Of a DNA stretch of 64,000 nucleotides, positions 17,209-25,415 are shown one piece after another. Position numbers and translations under genes: made by a program. The DNA comes from Lysinibacillus cavernae (GTDB lineage: Bacteria > Bacillota > Bacilli > Bacillales_A > Planococcaceae). The notes below the pieces were generated by a model. It was not told the origin of the DNA, did not search any database, and saw nothing but the letters and a program-made list of their open reading frames with translations. The number at the start of each line of letters is the position of its first letter. The stretch's first letter is position 1. The stretch is from the NCBI RefSeq assembly GCF_009724685.1, contig NZ_WMEF01000008.1, forward strand, positions 1 to 64,000. The letters are read 5' to 3'.

Positions 17209-18516
17209 ATGAAAAATCGAAAAATAAAACTAATATTAATTCTATCAACGATTTTATTATGTTTGTTTACAAGTTTAAACATCATTACATCCTATGTGAA
17301 AATTAAAAAGACCGTTGAAGAGTCAATTGCCAATCAAAGTCTAGAGGCTGCCAATTCCATTGCTTCTTCTATTGATACAGATGCGTATCAGCAATTTTTG
17401 AAGAATCCACAGAAAAATGATTATTATTGGGAAGTAAGAAATTACTTAAATGACGCAAGAATAAAACTAGGGGCATTATTTGTTTATACCCTAAAGGTAG
17501 ATAATCCAGAAGTATCGAGTGCGATGATTATGGGGCTACCGAATGAAATGAAAAAGGGCTTTGATATTGGTGAAGTTTGTACTGTCCCTGCAAAGCAAGT
17601 TAAAAAAGCTTATAATGGTGAAACCTATGTCACTGAGGTGATCCATGATTCTATACATGGTTCCTATTTATCGGTTGGAGCGCCAATTAAAGATGATACT
17701 GGTAAAATTATTGGTTACCTAGGTATTGATATAAGCGCAGATATGCTAAATGGTATTAAGGGAAAAGTCATTGAAGACAACCTGTTTATTTTAATTTTCA
17801 ATGGTGTATTTATTTTAATTGTTATTGCTTCTTTTTTCTTTTTACAAAGATGGTATCAAAAAGAGGTAGCGAAGGAAGTTGGCGCTACTGAGGACACCTA
17901 TCAAGCAGAAATCAAAACATTGATTACTTCTGTGTCGTCATTACGTCATGATTTCACGAATCATATTCAAGTTTTACATGGCCTTTTACAATTAGAAAAA
18001 ACTGAACAAGCAAAGCAATATTTGTCCTCACTTTCGAAAGAAGTGCAAGCGATAAAGTCTTTAAAATTAAATATTGATCACCCAGGTTTATCCATATTAT
18101 TGCAAACGAAAAAATTAACTGCCCAAAATCATAATATTGATATGGATTTTACCATCTCTCAAGACGAATTTAATAATATTAAAACGACAGATTTAATCAA
18201 GATTTTATCTAATTTAATAGACAATGCGATTGATGCTGCTATTGAATTACCTGAGGGGCAACGAAAAATTATGATTTGTTGTAACGCAGATGAGGCACAA
18301 TATGAATTTAAAATTACGAATACTGGTCCAAATATTGTAGATCCTAACCAAATTTTTAAGCAAGGATTTTCAACGAAAAAAAATGAGAGTGGTAGATTAA
18401 GAGGACAAGGATTATTTATTGTTAAAGAAATTGTCCATAAATACAATGGTCATATATCTATTGATTCATCGAACCATTTAGAAACGACTGCCATTGTTAA
18501 TATTCCAATAAAATAA
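17209..18516 (+). CDS. Membrane sensor histidine kinase (CitA/DcuS/Spo0B-like), orphan
   Basis: The 435-residue protein has a membrane segment at ~7-28 and an extracytoplasmic sensor domain of ~150 residues (Cache/PAS-like, ending GKIIGYLGIDISADML). A second membrane segment lies at ~193-213. A Spo0B-type dimerisation helix pair with phospho-acceptor LRHDFTNHIQVLHGLL follows, then a HATPase domain with N-box NLIDNAIDAA and the G-box near RGQGLFIVKEI. This is the layout of kinases sensing small carboxylates or similar ligands. No response regulator is adjacent and a terminator closes the transcript, so the partner is unknown. Confidence 0.85.
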   Translation: MKNRKIKLILILSTILLCLFTSLNIITSYVKIKKTVEESIANQSLEAANSIASSIDTDAYQQFLKNPQKNDYYWEVRNYLNDARIKLGALFVYTLKVDNPEVSSAMIMGLPNEMKKGFDIGEVCTVPAKQVKKAYNGETYVTEVIHDSIHGSYLSVGAPIKDDTGKIIGYLGIDISADMLNGIKGKVIEDNLFILIFNGVFILIVIASFFFLQRWYQKEVAKEVGATEDTYQAEIKTLITSVSSLRHDFTNHIQVLHGLLQLEKTEQAKQYLSSLSKEVQAIKSLKLNIDHPGLSILLQTKKLTAQNHNIDMDFTISQDEFNNIKTTDLIKILSNLIDNAIDAAIELPEGQRKIMICCNADEAQYEFKITNTGPNIVDPNQIFKQGFSTKKNESGRLRGQGLFIVKEIVHKYNGHISIDSSNHLETTAIVNIPIK

Positions 18517-18519
18517 GTG

Positions 18520-18555
18520 AAAAGCTTCCTACAAAATTGTAGGGAGCTTTTTTCT
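18520..18555 (+). terminator. Terminator of the orphan kinase
   Basis: AAAGCTTCCTACA pairs with TGTAGGGAGCTTT (one T-G pair) around AAAT, followed by TTTTTC. Confidence 0.85.
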
Positions 18556-18611
18556 ATTTGTAAGGCATACATTACAAAGTATAAAGTGATATGATGAAGG
18601 AGATGAAGAAA

Positions 18612-19160
18612 ATGGAAAAGGATCTCCTAGCGTTATTAAGAGAGGGCAGGCTCATTTTATATGCAAGGCATGGGACGGCAACAGTCGGTGTAGATCGAGC
18701 GTATATGACTTTTCAAAGTTGCAGGAATCAACGAAACTTATCGGAATATGGTCGTAGGGAGGCTGTTTATTTTGGTCAGATAATGAGATATTGGCAAATC
18801 CCTATCTTGTCATCGATTACTGCTAGCTCTTTCTGTCGAACAATTGAAACGGCTCGGCTGGCATTTCCAAATGCTGATGTACAAATTGATCCCTTCTTGT
18901 TTGAAATATTTATGTTAGGAGGGCATCCTACCACTGTTGAGCAAACAGGTATATTAAAGGCTCTTGAATCCATGCTGGAAAGAATACCGCCACAAGGAAT
19001 GAATAGAATGATGGTTGGTCATAGTTTTCCCAAAAATGTAGGTCTTGGTCAAATTTCGAATATGGGGACGGTTATTGTGAAGCCTAAAGGTCCAGGAAAA
19101 GGATATGATATCGTGGGGAAATTAACTATAGAAGATTTAGCAAAATTAGATTCAATTTGA
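18612..19160 (+). CDS. Histidine phosphatase superfamily protein
   Basis: The protein has about 182 residues. LILYARHGTA carries the catalytic RHG motif, SFCRTIETA the second conserved Arg, and MMVGHSF the second catalytic His, so all core residues of the phosphoglycerate-mutase-like fold are present. ATG 18612 is favoured because AAGGAG lies 9 bases upstream. The substrate is unknown. It is followed after 13 bp by the GNAT gene, probably in one transcript. Confidence 0.8.
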   Translation: MEKDLLALLREGRLILYARHGTATVGVDRAYMTFQSCRNQRNLSEYGRREAVYFGQIMRYWQIPILSSITASSFCRTIETARLAFPNADVQIDPFLFEIFMLGGHPTTVEQTGILKALESMLERIPPQGMNRMMVGHSFPKNVGLGQISNMGTVIVKPKGPGKGYDIVGKLTIEDLAKLDSI

Positions 19161-19173
19161 AATGAGGGAGAAT

Positions 19174-20019
19174 ATGAAGTTCAAAACAGTATCACAATGC
19201 ACATTAGAGGAAGTGTTGAAAGCTTGGAACAAAGGCTTCGAAGGATATTTTGTGGAAATCAATATGACGACAGACATGTTTTTACATCGACTGGTTGGGG
19301 AGGGGCTGTCTTCTGAGCATTCCATTGTCGTTTTTGATCAAGATGAACCGATTGCGATTGTCATGAACGGCTTTCGTACCATCAATGGCAAGAAAACAGC
19401 TTGGAATGGTGGAACAGGCATCTCTCCAATCTATCGAGGTAAAGGGGTTTCACGTATATTGATGGAAGAAACCTTAGCCATCTATGAACGAGAAAATGTA
19501 GAAATTGCTACACTGGAAGCTATCAAGGAAAATCAGGTAGCGATTGCTTTGTATGAGAAATACGGCTATGTTATTTCTAATCAATTACTATTTTTAAGTG
19601 GCGAATATGAAGCAAAAGTCGAATATACAAAAGACCTTCGTGTAGAAACCATTCGCCCAGAGCAACTACCCTATTTATCTTTTTATCAGGAAGATGTTCC
19701 TTGGCAATGTAGCTGGCATAGTGTGAAGCAGGGAGAAGCCAAAGTTTTCTATAATGAAGAAAATGAAGCGCTAGGCTATATGTTATACAGAACAGTATGG
19801 GATGGAAAAGGAGAGATAGAGCGTATTCTGCTCTACCAATTAGCGTTACTAGAAAATAGCAATGTAGAGTTAGTACCACACTTTCTAGCAAGTGTCACTA
19901 CATCTAAAGTCAACATTACGGCAGTGAATCTCGTCTCAAACAATCCAGCAACGAGCTATTTTCTAAAAAATGGGCTTAAGGTGACGACAGAACAGGTACA
20001 AATGAAAAAACTATCCTAA
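19174..20019 (+). CDS. GNAT-family N-acetyltransferase
   Basis: The protein has about 281 residues. The N-terminal ~150 residues form a GNAT domain with the acetyl-CoA loop ISPIYRGKGVSRILME and the NQVAIALYEKYGY motif. The C-terminal half looks like a second, degenerate GNAT-like repeat ending with ATSYFLKNGL. A start at ATG 19162 is also possible; GAGGGAG lies between the two. The acceptor is unknown. Confidence 0.8.
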   Translation: MKFKTVSQCTLEEVLKAWNKGFEGYFVEINMTTDMFLHRLVGEGLSSEHSIVVFDQDEPIAIVMNGFRTINGKKTAWNGGTGISPIYRGKGVSRILMEETLAIYERENVEIATLEAIKENQVAIALYEKYGYVISNQLLFLSGEYEAKVEYTKDLRVETIRPEQLPYLSFYQEDVPWQCSWHSVKQGEAKVFYNEENEALGYMLYRTVWDGKGEIERILLYQLALLENSNVELVPHFLASVTTSKVNITAVNLVSNNPATSYFLKNGLKVTTEQVQMKKLS

Positions 20020-20089
20020 GCAAGGTTGTCAATCAAATAAAAATCCAGTATACTAATGCGATAAAGAACGGAAATAAAGGATGACGTAT

Positions 20090-20311
20090 ATGACTTTTGA
20101 AGAAATATTACCACGCTTAAAAGCAGGAGAAAAAGTGATTCGTAAAGGTTGGGGCGGTGCAGAGCTATATGTGAAGCTAGTCGGCCAAAGTCAGCATGAT
20201 GGTGAGACATTGAATCCTTATTTTTTAATTAATGTACGTGGAGAGGGCTATACAATGTTTACACCCACAGTATGCGATTTATTAGCGGAAGATTGGGTAA
20301 TCGTAGAATAA
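20090..20311 (+). CDS. DUF2829 protein, Tad2-like (Thoeris anti-defence 2 family)
   Basis: The 73-residue protein starts MTFEEILPRLKAG and ends DLLAEDWVIVE, with KVIRKGWGG in between. These are the hallmark segments of DUF2829 (PF11195). Tad2 proteins of this family are known phage-encoded sponges that sequester the Thoeris cyclic ADP-ribose-type signal. AAAGGA is 8 bases before ATG 20090. It stands alone between GNAT and SDR genes with no phage genes near it. Ligand-binding ability cannot be judged from sequence alone, and a non-defence role is possible. Confidence 0.85.
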   Translation: MTFEEILPRLKAGEKVIRKGWGGAELYVKLVGQSQHDGETLNPYFLINVRGEGYTMFTPTVCDLLAEDWVIVE

Positions 20312-20319
20312 TGATAAGA

Positions 20320-20350
20320 GAAGCCATCTCAATTTTGAGATGGCTTCTTT
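20320..20350 (+). terminator. Hairpin terminator after the DUF2829 gene
   Basis: GAAGCCATCTCAA (20320-20332) and TTGAGATGGCTTC (20335-20347) are perfectly complementary, followed by TTT. The ribosome site of the next gene follows within 8 bp, so the SDR gene may be expressed by read-through or its own promoter. Confidence 0.75.
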
Positions 20351-20367
20351 CTGTAAGGAGTAATAGG

Positions 20368-21123
20368 ATGAAATTTGAAGAATATAACACGAAGACCGTA
20401 TTTATTACTGGTGCTGCTTCAGGTATTGGACATGCTCAAGCCATTGCTTTTTTAGAAAATGGGGCGAATGTATTTGGTTTTGATTTAGAGGAGCAGGGCT
20501 TAATTCATTTACAGCAACAGTATCCTGAGCGTTTTGCCTACTTAATTGGCACTGTATGTAGTCAACAAGATGTGGAGAGGGCATATCTAGAAGCCATTTC
20601 AAGATTTAAGCAAATCGATATTTTATGTAATACAGCAGGCATTTTAGATGGTTTCGCGAAAACGCTTGATACAGATGAAGCACTGTGGGATAAAATAATG
20701 AACACGAATGTGAAGGGGACGTTCTTTGTGACAAATACAATCTTGCCACATATGGTAGAACGTGGCACTGGTATTATCGTCAATATGGCGTCGATTGCTG
20801 GGCTTGTTGCTGGTGGTGGCGGTGCTGCCTATACAGCTTCTAAGCATGCCATTGTTGGCTATACGAAGCAGCTAGACTTAGATTATTGTCGAGCAGGTAT
20901 TCGCGCGAATGCCATTGCACCTGGGGCCATTCAAACACCGATGAATAAAGCTGATTTTGAAGGAGATGGGGAAATGGCTAAATGGGTAGCTGACGAAACG
21001 CCTGCAGGCCGATGGGCAAAGCCTCATGAGGTCGCTAATTTAACCCTATTTTTAGCAAGCTCAGCTGCAGATTACATTCATGGTACTGTGATGCCAATTG
21101 ATGGTGGTTGGCTAACAAAATAG
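20368..21123 (+). CDS. Short-chain dehydrogenase/reductase
   Basis: This is a 251-residue classical SDR with TGAASGIG (cofactor glycine motif, residues ~14-21), NTAG, catalytic NMAS...YTASK and PGAIQTPM, ending in the usual IDGGW. It resembles 3-oxoacyl-ACP reductase-like enzymes. The acidic residue after beta-2 (FGFDLEE) suggests NAD(H) preference. ATG 20368 has AAGGAG seven bases upstream. The frame is open much further 5', but that part overlaps the previous gene and terminator. Substrate unknown. Confidence 0.9.
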   Translation: MKFEEYNTKTVFITGAASGIGHAQAIAFLENGANVFGFDLEEQGLIHLQQQYPERFAYLIGTVCSQQDVERAYLEAISRFKQIDILCNTAGILDGFAKTLDTDEALWDKIMNTNVKGTFFVTNTILPHMVERGTGIIVNMASIAGLVAGGGGAAYTASKHAIVGYTKQLDLDYCRAGIRANAIAPGAIQTPMNKADFEGDGEMAKWVADETPAGRWAKPHEVANLTLFLASSAADYIHGTVMPIDGGWLTK

Positions 21124-21125
21124 CA

Positions 21126-21155
21126 TTGTTCAATTAGATATTCTTCTGCTATAAT
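21126..21155 (+). promoter_or_regulatory. Probable sigma-A promoter of queT
   Basis: TTGTTC (21126-21131) and TATAAT (21150-21155) are separated by 18 bp, placing the start of the RNA at about 21161, just before the structured leader. Confidence 0.6.
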
Positions 21156-21160
21156 ACGCA

Positions 21161-21270
21161 AGTAAGCAAAAATTGCTTGCACTACGGCACTTCAGATAGG
21201 GCATTTAGCTCTCTTCCTTTGGTCGTAGTTATTACTAAAATAGCAACGAGCTATTTTACAAAGGAGAATA
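21161..21270 (+). promoter_or_regulatory. Candidate preQ1 riboswitch (class II-like) in the queT leader
   Basis: The leader folds into an outer helix ACTACG (21181-21186)/CGTAGT (21224-21229) enclosing GGGCATTTAGCTCTCTTCC. This is similar to the GCTTAGCTTCTTTCACC core of preQ1-II RNAs. A second hairpin AAAATAGC/GCTATTTT (21237-21257) follows, then ACAAAGGAGAA, which contains the ribosome site, as in preQ1-II. QueT transporters are established preQ1 riboswitch targets. Control would be at translation. The match is by eye, and a covariance search would decide. Confidence 0.55.
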
Positions 21271-21273
21271 AAA

Positions 21274-21783
21274 TTGAATACATCTATTGTAAAAGATTCA
21301 AGCCGTATTTCTGTAAGTGAACTTACAAAGACGGCACTTGTTGCAGCTCTATACGTCGCTGTAACGGTTTTATTGTCAGTTATTAGCTTTGGCGCAGTCC
21401 AGTTACGTTTGTCAGAGATGTTTAATTATCTGGCATTGTACAATAAACGCTATGTTGTAGCGGTGACGATTGGCGTAATACTCGCAAATTTTATGTCACC
21501 AACATGGATTTTAGATGTACCGATCGGTGGGATTGCGACGTTCCTTGTTTTAATTCTTTGTAGGAATGTCACAAAAAAAATGACAAATGACATTGCAAAA
21601 ATGGTTGTAACCGCATTGATTTTTGCTGTCTCCATGTTTACAGTTGCAGGACAACTAACAATCATGTATGACCTTCCTTTTTGGGCGACATGGTTCACAG
21701 TGGGCGTTGGGGAATTATTGTCTATGACTGTTGGTGGTCTGACGATTTACTTATTAAACAAAAAAATAGATTTGTCCAAATAA
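21274..21783 (+). CDS. queT: QueT family queuosine-precursor transporter
   Basis: The 169-residue membrane protein has five to six helices and the QueT/COG4708 hallmarks: VLSVISFGAVQLRLSEMFNYL, VPIGGIATFLVL and VGVGELLSMTVGG. It acts as the substrate-specific component of an ECF-type importer for queuosine precursors. It starts at TTG 21274, with AAGGAG seven bases upstream. The last ~58 codons are duplicated in detached form at 25193-25373, on the far side of the secreted repeat protein gene. Confidence 0.88.
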   Translation: MNTSIVKDSSRISVSELTKTALVAALYVAVTVLLSVISFGAVQLRLSEMFNYLALYNKRYVVAVTIGVILANFMSPTWILDVPIGGIATFLVLILCRNVTKKMTNDIAKMVVTALIFAVSMFTVAGQLTIMYDLPFWATWFTVGVGELLSMTVGGLTIYLLNKKIDLSK

Positions 21784-21898
21784 TTTAATATATATAAAAC
21801 GCATGATCATAGCATTATTCTGAATTTCGTAACTACTTGATGCAAGTCCTTTAGACCAATCACTCTAAGGATAATATGTTTGCAACACACAGCAAGAA

Positions 21899-21942
21899 GG
21901 GACTCCCAATGGTCCATAAAGAAACATTGGGAGTCCCGCTAT
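21899..21942 (-). terminator. Large hairpin terminator of the secreted repeat protein gene
   Basis: GGGACTCCCAATG (21899-21911) and CATTGGGAGTCCC are perfect inverted repeats just downstream (minus strand) of the stop at 21959. Confidence 0.75.
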
Positions 21943-21958
21943 AAAGAAATTCTTTGTC

Positions 21959-24900
21959 CTATTTGTTAATTTGATTATCTTTGGACGCCTCACCATTGGT
22001 ATTATCAGGCTTTGCCAGAAGCTGCACCGAATTAATGGACGAGTTTGATAGTATATAATTTCCTTTTACCACAGCTAAAACCTTAGCAACATATTCTGTG
22101 GATGAAGTGAGTGGGTTACCAAATGCATCTAATTCTATACTTAGATCTTGACTTACATTGGAGAGGCCATTCTGATAAATTCTAGTACTATTATTATTGT
22201 TAATGGCATTACTTTCTTTGAAACCATCTGCTGCATTTTTAGGTAACATAAACACTCTATACTCCGTTACGTTTTGTCCGTTTTTGATATCGAAGCTAAT
22301 TGTAATATCGGAATATTTATTTTGCTCCCCTTGAACACTCAGTTTCACATTCTCCACCGTTACAGGTGCTGAACGCTCCACTAAAGTAATAGAAGAAGAT
22401 GGGAAGGATAAGTTATACATTGCCTTAGAATTTCCATCACCTATGGACAATATATACACGCGATATTCTTCACCATTCGTTATAAGTCTTCCATCCGTAT
22501 CTCTACTACCAGCTCCCAAACTCATACTATATTGGCCTTTACTTAAATCGGTATAATTAGTGACTTTCATAGCTGCGTTCACATCAAAGCCATTTGCTTT
22601 TGATGCGGGTACAACAAGAATACGGTAACTACCTATATTTGATTCATCAGAAGGCTTCGAGAACGATATTTGTAAATCTCGACCATCTCCATTATCGCCA
22701 ACATCGCTTACATTAATATTGCTTACCGCCTGAACAGCTTTACTTTTACTAAGTGTAATTACAGGCGAAGCAGACGATAGGGCATAGGTATTTGGAGAGT
22801 TTCCGTTGGAAACAGTCAGTACATAGACGTGATAGCTAGTTCCTTCTGTAATAAAATTACCGCGCACGTCCCTAGTTCCATCCAACGTTCTAGTTGCAGC
22901 TATATTCCCACCTTTGTTTTCAGTGATGTAATAATTGCTACTATTGGCTTGTGAAAGATTAAAGCTGCTGTAATAAGCTGTCGGTACGATTAGAATTCGA
23001 TAATGATTGACATTTGATTCATTAGAAGGCTTCGTGAACGTTACTTGCACATCACGGCCATCTCCATTATCACCTATATCTGCAACATTCAGATTGGTTA
23101 CAGCCTGCACATTAAAGTTCTTATTTAGCGTAATCGTAGATGTCTGCGCAGATAGAGTATTGCTTCCTATTCCATTCGCTACAGTTAAAACATAGATACG
23201 GTAGCTAGTACTTTCTTTGATCGTATTACCGCGCACATCCCGAGTATTTTCAGATAAAGCCTGCTCATACGTGGAATTTCCAGATTTGTATACAGTCGTG
23301 TAATTGCTGCTGGATACATTATTTGCTTCCGTCAGACTGAAGTTATTGTAATTTGCTGTTGGTACAACTAGAATCCGATAGTGACTAATATTTGACTCGT
23401 CCACAGCTTTATTGAAAGAGACAAAGAGGTCACGTCCGTTGCCATAATCACTTACATCGCTAGCATTGAGATTCGATACTGCACCCGCATTGCTGCTAAA
23501 TAGCGTAATCGTATTGGAGGCTGAAGACAGCGTGTTATTCGCTGAGTTATTTGCTACGGCCATAACGAATACACGATAGCTAACTCCATTCTGAATGGCA
23601 TAACCGTCAGTATCTCTTGCCCCTGAAGAGAGCACCTGAGTAATATTGTAGCCTGTCTTGTTTACTTGTGTGTAATAAGTGTTAGATAAACTGTTCGCCT
23701 TCGTCAATGTAAAGTTCGAATAGTTGTTAGCTCTTACTACAAAAATTCGGTAAGCGTTGATATTAGATTCATCGGACACTTTATTAAAGCTAACGCTCAA
23801 ATCTCGTCCATCCCCAAAGTCATTGACATCATTCACCTGTGTAATAATCGGAGAAGACATTGTATTTTGACTAAGTGTTACTGATGATGAGGCAGACGAC
23901 AGCTTATTGCCCACTGAATTCGTATTACTTACAGACAGAACGACCGCTGTATAAGGTTCGTTATTCTTAATGAAATCACCAGAAGTATCACGTGACGAGG
24001 AAGACAATGTTCCTGTCAAAATACTGCCGTTACTTCCCGATTTATTCACTGTTGTATAGTAACTGCTTGATAAATTATTTGCAGTAGTGAGGTTAAAATT
24101 GCTAGCATCCTTGGTCTTTACGATAAACACACGATAATTGGCAGTATTGTTATCATTCTGCGGACGAGTGAAGCTAACAGAGACATCGCGTCCATCGCCA
24201 AAATCGTTAATATCGCTAATTTTCACACTTGTTACCTCTGTTACTGAAGACAAATTGGTTAAGGTAATCTTTGGAGAAGAAGTCGATAGAACGCTAGAAT
24301 ATGAACCTTTCCCAACAGCAAGTATACGAACCACATATGGCTGATCATTTCTAATGTAGTCTCCATCCACATCTCGAGAATTCTGTGATAAAGTGACAGC
24401 AAGGTTCGAACTTGAAGTAGATACCACTGAATAATTAGAAGGGGAGACTTTCAAAGCAGATGCCAAATTAAAGCTTTTTGAAGCCTTCAAAACCATAACC
24501 CTATAATGATCGACGTATGATTCTGTAGACGATTTAGAAAAGCTAACCTCCATGTCACGCCCATCCCCCTGATCATTTACATCTCGGACGGACACATTAC
24601 TAGGAGGAGAAATACTGATATTGCTTGGAGTGTCAGATTTAATAGTTACGGTCTGATTTCTTGAGTTCCAGTCAACCTCCTGACCAAGAGCTTCACTAAC
24701 GAAGCGGACTGGTACCATTGTTCTGCCTCTTAATATTTGGGCAGGTACATCAAGCGTAACTGTCTGGCCATTAATAGTAGCTGTCTTCGATTTCATCTTG
24801 AGAACTACTGTTGTATCTCCTTTAATCCCTGTTACTGTTTGACTCCTTGGATCCCAATTTACATTGGCACCCAATGCCTCAAAGATTGCTCTAAGTGGCA

Positions 24901-25060
24901 GCATAACACGCCCTTGAATCATCGCTGGCGGCTGATCAGTCTTCAATTGAACCCCGTCCACAGTAATTGTGATGGCTTTAGCCGCTTGTGCGATTGCCGG
25001 TTGCAGCAATAGCGGTACAATAAGCATCGCTGCAAAAAATAAAGTCCATATTTTTTTCAT
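21959..25060 (-). CDS. Secreted protein: copper amine oxidase-N stalk plus seven FN3-like repeats
   Basis: The 1033-residue protein begins at ATG 25060 (MKKIWTLFF, AGGAAGGGTGG upstream) with a signal peptide ending near AIAQAA. Two copies of the copper-amine-oxidase N-terminal-like module follow (residues ~30-145: GRVMLPLRAIFEALGANVNWD and GRTMVPVRFVSEALGQEVDW), which is not a catalytic domain. Seven ~115-residue beta repeats come next. Six begin with a D-rich D(V/I)xDxGDGRDxxVSF motif, which looks like a calcium site, and share HYRI/YRVFV and SRDVxGxxI(K/T) segments. The seventh lacks the motif. A short acidic/Asn tail ends the protein without an anchor. It is presumably exported and wall-associated. 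The gene is flanked by two copies of the queT 3' end. Confidence 0.85.
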   Translation of the reverse strand: MKKIWTLFFAAMLIVPLLLQPAIAQAAKAITITVDGVQLKTDQPPAMIQGRVMLPLRAIFEALGANVNWDPRSQTVTGIKGDTTVVLKMKSKTATINGQTVTLDVPAQILRGRTMVPVRFVSEALGQEVDWNSRNQTVTIKSDTPSNISISPPSNVSVRDVNDQGDGRDMEVSFSKSSTESYVDHYRVMVLKASKSFNLASALKVSPSNYSVVSTSSSNLAVTLSQNSRDVDGDYIRNDQPYVVRILAVGKGSYSSVLSTSSPKITLTNLSSVTEVTSVKISDINDFGDGRDVSVSFTRPQNDNNTANYRVFIVKTKDASNFNLTTANNLSSSYYTTVNKSGSNGSILTGTLSSSSRDTSGDFIKNNEPYTAVVLSVSNTNSVGNKLSSASSSVTLSQNTMSSPIITQVNDVNDFGDGRDLSVSFNKVSDESNINAYRIFVVRANNYSNFTLTKANSLSNTYYTQVNKTGYNITQVLSSGARDTDGYAIQNGVSYRVFVMAVANNSANNTLSSASNTITLFSSNAGAVSNLNASDVSDYGNGRDLFVSFNKAVDESNISHYRILVVPTANYNNFSLTEANNVSSSNYTTVYKSGNSTYEQALSENTRDVRGNTIKESTSYRIYVLTVANGIGSNTLSAQTSTITLNKNFNVQAVTNLNVADIGDNGDGRDVQVTFTKPSNESNVNHYRILIVPTAYYSSFNLSQANSSNYYITENKGGNIAATRTLDGTRDVRGNFITEGTSYHVYVLTVSNGNSPNTYALSSASPVITLSKSKAVQAVSNINVSDVGDNGDGRDLQISFSKPSDESNIGSYRILVVPASKANGFDVNAAMKVTNYTDLSKGQYSMSLGAGSRDTDGRLITNGEEYRVYILSIGDGNSKAMYNLSFPSSSITLVERSAPVTVENVKLSVQGEQNKYSDITISFDIKNGQNVTEYRVFMLPKNAADGFKESNAINNNNSTRIYQNGLSNVSQDLSIELDAFGNPLTSSTEYVAKVLAVVKGNYILSNSSINSVQLLAKPDNTNGEASKDNQINK

Positions 25061-25192
25061 AAATTCCACCCTTCCTCATGCTATATGACTGACGCAGCAT
25101 GACAACTAATTTAACGTATCAAAGGTCTAAAAGTTTCACCATTTTACCTACTAATGAAAATTTAACCATTAATGGCTGTGTCGCTGTATTTT

Positions 25193-25373
25193 CTGAGTTA
25201 CTGCATTGATTTTTGCTGTCTCCATGTTTACAGTTGCAGGACAACTAACAATCCTTTATGACCTTCCTTTTTGGGCGACATGGTTCACAGTGGGCGTTGG
25301 GGAATTATTGTCTATGACGGTTGGTGGTCTGACGATTTATTTATTAAATAAAAAAATTGATTTATCAAAATAA
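25193..25373 (+). pseudogene. queT: Detached duplicate of the queT 3' end
   Basis: These ~180 bp match the last ~175 bp of queT (21609-21783) with about nine differences. The frame is intact through KKIDLSK and the stop at 25371-25373, but it has no start or promoter. It is followed by a terminator absent after the full-length queT. The simplest reading is that a ~3.4-kb segment carrying the secreted repeat protein gene was inserted within queT and restored the gene with its own 3' end, leaving the original end here. Confidence 0.85.
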
Positions 25374-25377
25374 AACG

Positions 25378-25410
25378 AGCGAGCCTCCTTTAAAGGGAAG
25401 CTCGCTTTTA
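25378..25410. terminator. Bidirectional terminator (queT remnant / tldE)
   Basis: AGCGAGCCTCC (25378-25388) pairs with GGAAGCTCGCT (25396-25406) around TTTAAAG, with T-rich flanks on both strands. On the minus strand it lies just after the tldE stop. Confidence 0.82.
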
Positions 25411-25415
25411 TATGG

